Below are positions 60,086 through 64,000 of a stretch of DNA of 64,000 nucleotides, one piece after another. Position 1 is the stretch's first letter. Each line of letters begins with the position of its first letter. The DNA is taken from contig NC_037645.1 in NCBI RefSeq assembly GCF_003254395.2, positions 4,827,406-4,891,405 on the forward strand, read 5' to 3'. The notes below the pieces were generated by a model, which was not told the DNA's origin, made no database searches, and saw only the letters and a program-made list of their open reading frames with translations. The stretch is from Apis mellifera (Eukaryota > Arthropoda > Insecta > Hymenoptera > Apidae). The translations under genes and the position numbers were made by a program.

Positions 60086-60747
60086 GGCGTGAAAGGGTTT
60101 TAAGCCGGAGATCGGGTCGTTAAGATAACGGGGCTACGCGTGAATGGGGCTTAATTTGTCACGATTGTTTCGTACAGATGGCAGGTTGATCGCCATTTAC
60201 GATCATCCTTCCACGATCGGCTTGGATAAGATTTCGGTTTGACGCGAGATCAAGCGGAATATTTACGATTAGGCATGGAAAAGGCTTAATCTCTGTTAAG
60301 CTTCGTCGGAGTTAATCGTATTTATCGCCTTCTCGGGATGAATTATCTTAACGAGATTTCGCTCCTTATCTCGAACGGTCGTATTCGAAATTCATATTGA
60401 TCATTGATCAAATTAAATTATGCACTTGTCACGATCCACGATCCACGCGTGAACGAGGCTTAATTCGTTTCGTTATCTCTCGTTAACCTTTCGCGATTTT
60501 TATTAATTCTTTATTGGATTCGACGATCTTTGTTTTCAATGGGTACAAATTAATATCGAATTTCTTCTAATATCGAACGAATGAAAGAAGAAAACTTAAT
60601 TTCCATAGAATTATTCCACGCATTATTCCGCCCATTTTCATCGTAATGAAGATCCTAATTCGATCTTCAATCTGATTCATCGATCCATTGACTCGTACGC
60701 ACAATGAACTTATCCAAACGTGATCCGGCGTGAAAGGGACTTAACAC
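60086..60747 (+). promoter_or_regulatory. five spaced copies of a GCGTGAA-N-GGGCTTAA motif
   Basis: Copies: GGCGTGAAAGGGTTTTAAG (60086), CGCGTGAATGGGGCTTAAT (60137), GGCATGGAAAAGGCTTAAT (60272), CGCGTGAACGAGGCTTAAT (60446) and GGCGTGAAAGGGACTTAAC (60727). All are in the same orientation at uneven spacings (51, 135, 174 and 281 bp), with mostly unrelated DNA between. This is unlike a plain tandem repeat and resembles a homotypic transcription-factor site cluster, though an old decayed array is possible. CTTAA is close to NK2-type homeodomain cores; that link is inference. Confidence 0.5.
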
Positions 60748-60749
60748 GA

Positions 60750-60791
60750 CAGAAGGGCCAAGGGTACCCCACGCGCGAGATTTCATTTTCA

Positions 60792-60822
<31 letters not shown>

Positions 60823-62670
60823 TCGCTATCTTTCAGATAGATCTAATTAAGTCCTGTCTTTTGAACGTAAGCTGATACGCGATAAGTGATACGCGCATTA
60901 AGATTGCGCTCGCCTTCATTGTATTGCCAGCTGTATTTTTTCTCATCAGATTCTTATCGGGGTCGGAGTTACGAGATGCTCGCGTGGCTCGATCGAGCCT
61001 CGGAAATTAAAATCTTCTCTCGTAGAAACATAATTGTAACGACGAGTATTTACATAATGCGATACGTAATTCAATTTCGTTATCGAATCTCGAGATAACT
61101 CAAAGCTCGTTCGAACGATGCATTGTGATGCAAAAGTAGATACGAATACATTTTTTTTTTTTTTTTGATTTTGTGCATCAATCGAAAATTATAGAAGTTA
61201 ATAATTATAATGAAAATTAAACAAATTGGATAAACATTTTATTTTTAATCGTATTATAATTTTCACATTTCCTCTTATATTGTAATCTAGAATGCTTTGT
61301 ATTTTATAAAGTCTTTAACATTATTCAAAGCAATCCTGATTTTTTCAAACTTAATACATTTCATTATTTAATTATTCCATTAAAATTATCGAAGGAAAAA
61401 AGAATCCTTAAAATTTTCTTTCGTAATCTCAAAGATAAATAATTATAATAATTTCAAAAAAAAAAATTGCCAATTAAATATTCCATTAAAATTACTTATT
61501 AACAAGTTAATATCTTCCAAACCTTCAATTTTCTTCAATCTCAAAAAAAAAAAAAAAAGAATCAACGTTACAAGAATCCATATCCAAAGTTTTTTCAATG
61601 CACAAACGTTACCTTCAATATGGCCAAAGATATTTTAGATGTGTCTCGCCTCAATATCTCGAAACTCCAACGAAAGAACGGCGCATCTTTGTTGGGAACG
61701 TTTAGCGCATCTCGTTAATGAAGTCCTGCCAGACTTCGCGGAAACTTGCTCCGCCTTCCTCGGCTCCTTCCGGTGCAGTTGGCCGCGTACTTACCGAAAT
61801 GACTCGCGATCGATCAAAAACGGTCCCGATCTGTTTCTACCCCCGTGGATATTAATTTATCGCGGCCCGTGCACTTTGCGGGATTAGAAAGTGGCGTTCT
61901 CGCGGCGTTCCAGGCCTTAATCTCGAGATGGAGGAGGGAGGGAAGGGAGGAAGCGGTCATTAAGAAGTATGGCTCCTTTTGCGACGATGCAAATTATTCG
62001 GTTGCCGAACTGGCGCTCTCTGAAAAAAGAAAAGAAGGGTTTATATATATATATATATTATAGACGAGCTTTCTTTATCGAAAGGATGCATCTTTTAAAA
62101 GAAACATCGAACGTGAACGAATAAATTATTTTATTTATTAATTAATTCCGTTCGAGCATTTTCATTGAGAGTATTTGACATTGGTTGAGAGGTTAATGAT
62201 CAATGATCAATAATGGTTCGTTGATATATATATATATTTTTTTTCTTTTCTCGAAGAGAATAACGGATACAATTGTTTCAGATTGTGCCATTAATTAAAT
62301 CAATATTTTATTCGTGAAGAGAATAGATATATATCGGATAAACAAAATTTGAAGAGAAAATAATTTTCTCTCGCGATGAGAATTAACTGTCTTTTCTGTA
62401 GAAAGAAGAAGAGAAAAAAAGAATAGAGAAATGTAAAAGTTAATAAACGAAAAAGAAATTATTCTTAAGGAAAATATTTTTATTATGATTCGACGATCTT
62501 CGACAACGACGGTAGAATAGTAAATAAATTCGCGCAAGATGAATCTGCATCGAATTGTCCATCGATTTATTCCGTAGGGATTCCCGATTCCTCGAATCCG
62601 TCTTTCGTTAGCATTTTCAGATGGTCCGGTGTGCCGAATGGTTCCCCATCGAATCACGATTCCGTTTCAA
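60750..62670. other. non-coding DNA, no gene seen
   Basis: A (GA)n run lies at 60801-60821, then AT-rich DNA with poly-T and poly-A tracts. A GC-richer patch at 61.63-62.0 kb has overlapping frames of up to 82 codons. Short (TA)n runs lie at 62041-62058 and 62224-62237. Confidence 0.6.
60801..60821. repeat. (GA)n microsatellite
   Basis: GA repeat of about 21 nt. Confidence 0.9.
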
Positions 62671-62676
62671 TCTTAC

Positions 62677-62730
62677 CTTCTTCTCTGCAATTTATCGCAG
62701 AGCTACTTTGTAAACCCTCAGGTTTTCCAT
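62677..62730 (-). CDS. candidate exon with tandem NAGNAG acceptors
   Basis: On the minus strand a pyrimidine tract, TTTTTCTTTCCTTTTTTACC, is followed by CTAAGCAG, a NAGNAG tandem acceptor, and 54 nt later by the donor AGAAG|GTAAGA. From the CAG acceptor the exon is 54 nt; the upstream AAG acceptor would add one codon (57 nt). One frame is open throughout: two bases, then GKPEGLQSSSAINCREE, then one base. Both lengths preserve frame. A further AG (CCAAG, 62742) would make a 65-nt exon with a different frame ending in a stop. The peptide is not recognised. NAGNAG pairs commonly give one-residue isoform differences in animals. Confidence 0.28.
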
Positions 62731-62916
62731 CTGCTTAGTGGCTTGGTAAAAAAGGAAAGAAAAAGATGTATCCGTCTTATATAACGTATATTTAAACGAG
62801 AGGATAAAATTGAATTTTCGATTCTGTTCGATCTCGAATTACGCTGATGTTGTATCGTGGATTATAAACATTAAATTAATAGCGTTTCTTGATTATTCGA
62901 GAGTTATTTAATCATC

Positions 62917-62934
62917 TGTGTGTGTGTGTGTGTG
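62917..62934. repeat. (TG)n microsatellite
   Basis: Nine TG units. Confidence 0.9.
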
Positions 62935-63393
62935 ACAAAATAACTCCACATTCGTAAATACCTGCTAGGGATAGCAGAAGTTTCGGGATATATTTTCTTG
63001 AGTGTATTATTACGACCGGCGAATTATATTTGCAAATTTGTACCTGTGTTTTTAAACCAAATACCTGTTTCGAAATCTTCTCCAATTAGCTCGAGCAACT
63101 ATCTCATCTTGCACTCGTATCTTTATTCACATTTAGCCTCGTTTGGTTAAAGAACTCGTGTGGGCAGATTTAAAGCAAGATTAAAAGAAAATCATTGTAA
63201 AGGATATTTAAAAAATTTTCGAAACGAATATAAAAAACGTTCTTTATTTCATTGTGAACGATTTTAGAAATTATTGACTATAAATTGTTATCTAGATTTA
63301 ATTTATATATCCCTTAAAAAATTTGAAGAAACACATCAGAATCTTTCGAATAATTTCTAATCCCCCCGTGCAAAATGGATATAAAGCGATAAA

Positions 63394-63420
63394 CAAAAAG
63401 AAAAGAAAAGAAAAGAAAAG
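63394..63420. repeat. (AAAAG)5 microsatellite
   Basis: Five AAAAG pentamers. Confidence 0.9.
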
Positions 63421-64000
63421 TATCACCAATCATGACGCAATAATGAAACTCGAGACTCGAAGGCAACTACGTATTTAACAATAATCACCCAAGTACGGGG
63501 TAAACGTCCCAATAATACGTTGACGTTGAACGGTGGCAACAAAGGGACAATGGGCCAGACGAGCGACAATATTCGATAATAAGGGAAGCAAGGTATCATT
63601 CTCCGGCTGGCGCATTCGAGAGTCGAAGAATCGATGCGTCTGGAAACGATACAAAAGGTTGGCCGCTTACATCGGAGTCTCTCGTACAACGTTTCCACGC
63701 TGTTCCGCATTTATTCCGTCGGCGACTCCCGGCTAACACACTTCACGAAATATCCATTTGTCGTGGGCCCAACCGCCGCCAAGCATTACTTTTATTCAGC
63801 CGTTATTGATAAACGATAAAATCTAGTCGGAAGTGGCCTGCCCATAAATCCAACGCCACTTCCGTTCGACGGACCGCCTCGCGACGAATAAATCACTCGT
63901 TCCTCTTTTTTTATTTTTTTTATTTTTTATTTTTCCCCTCTCTCTCTTTCCTTCTCATTCATCTTTCCTTCTCCATCCCCCTCTCTTTTTCCGTGCGTAC

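Larger units (their letters stand above)
62735..64000. other. non-coding DNA to the window end
   Basis: A (TG)n run lies at 62917-62934 and an AAAAG repeat at 63394-63420. A GC-richer patch at 63.45-63.9 kb has frames on both strands (up to 95 codons) with no known motif. The end is a T/C-rich tract. Confidence 0.6.

Overview
The window looks like nuclear DNA of an insect, most probably a bee or close hymenopteran. It is AT-rich, yet TCGA, CGA and other CpG words are plentiful. It is peppered with (CT)n, (TA)n, (TTC)n and poly-T tracts and holds a few short TTAGG-type words. The organism call is inference from base composition and repeat style; no recognised gene confirms it.

No complete protein-coding gene, rRNA, tRNA, CRISPR array or intact transposon could be recognised. 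Open frames are all under about 160 codons, lie in low-complexity or antisense-overlapping positions, and match no family I know. The simplest reading is one or more very long introns and/or intergenic regulatory DNA next to a large-intron gene.

Some small gene parts can be proposed from splice signals. On the plus strand there is a textbook recursive-splice (ratchet) site at 20,266-20,370, a probable non-coding first exon ending in a strong donor at 53,656, and weaker candidate exons near 1.2, 8.4, 25.0 and 48.6 kb. On the minus strand there is a 21-nt microexon candidate at 24,531-24,551, an exon with tandem NAGNAG acceptors at 62,677-62,730, and an exon with a start codon at 59,214-59,275. 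All except the ratchet site and the 53.6 kb exon are low confidence, because a pyrimidine-rich genome yields such signals by chance.

Regulatory-looking DNA stands out from the AT-rich background. There is a triple CACGTG cluster inside a perfect 20-bp palindrome (28.4 kb). A mirrored CACGTG pair sits just upstream of the proposed first exon (53.25 kb). A cluster of TAATTG homeodomain cores lies beside a perfect 11-bp stem (14.7-14.85 kb). Five copies of a GCGTGAA...CTTAA motif fall in 660 bp (60.1-60.75 kb).

Local direct duplications of about 80-180 bp recur along the window (5.0, 18.3, 37.1, 52.5 and 57.8/58.1 kb), each pair found only next to itself. Several inverted repeats and G-quadruplex-type runs are also listed. 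I found no convincing new multi-gene system; the ratchet site, the E-box arrangements and the 60 kb motif array most deserve checking.
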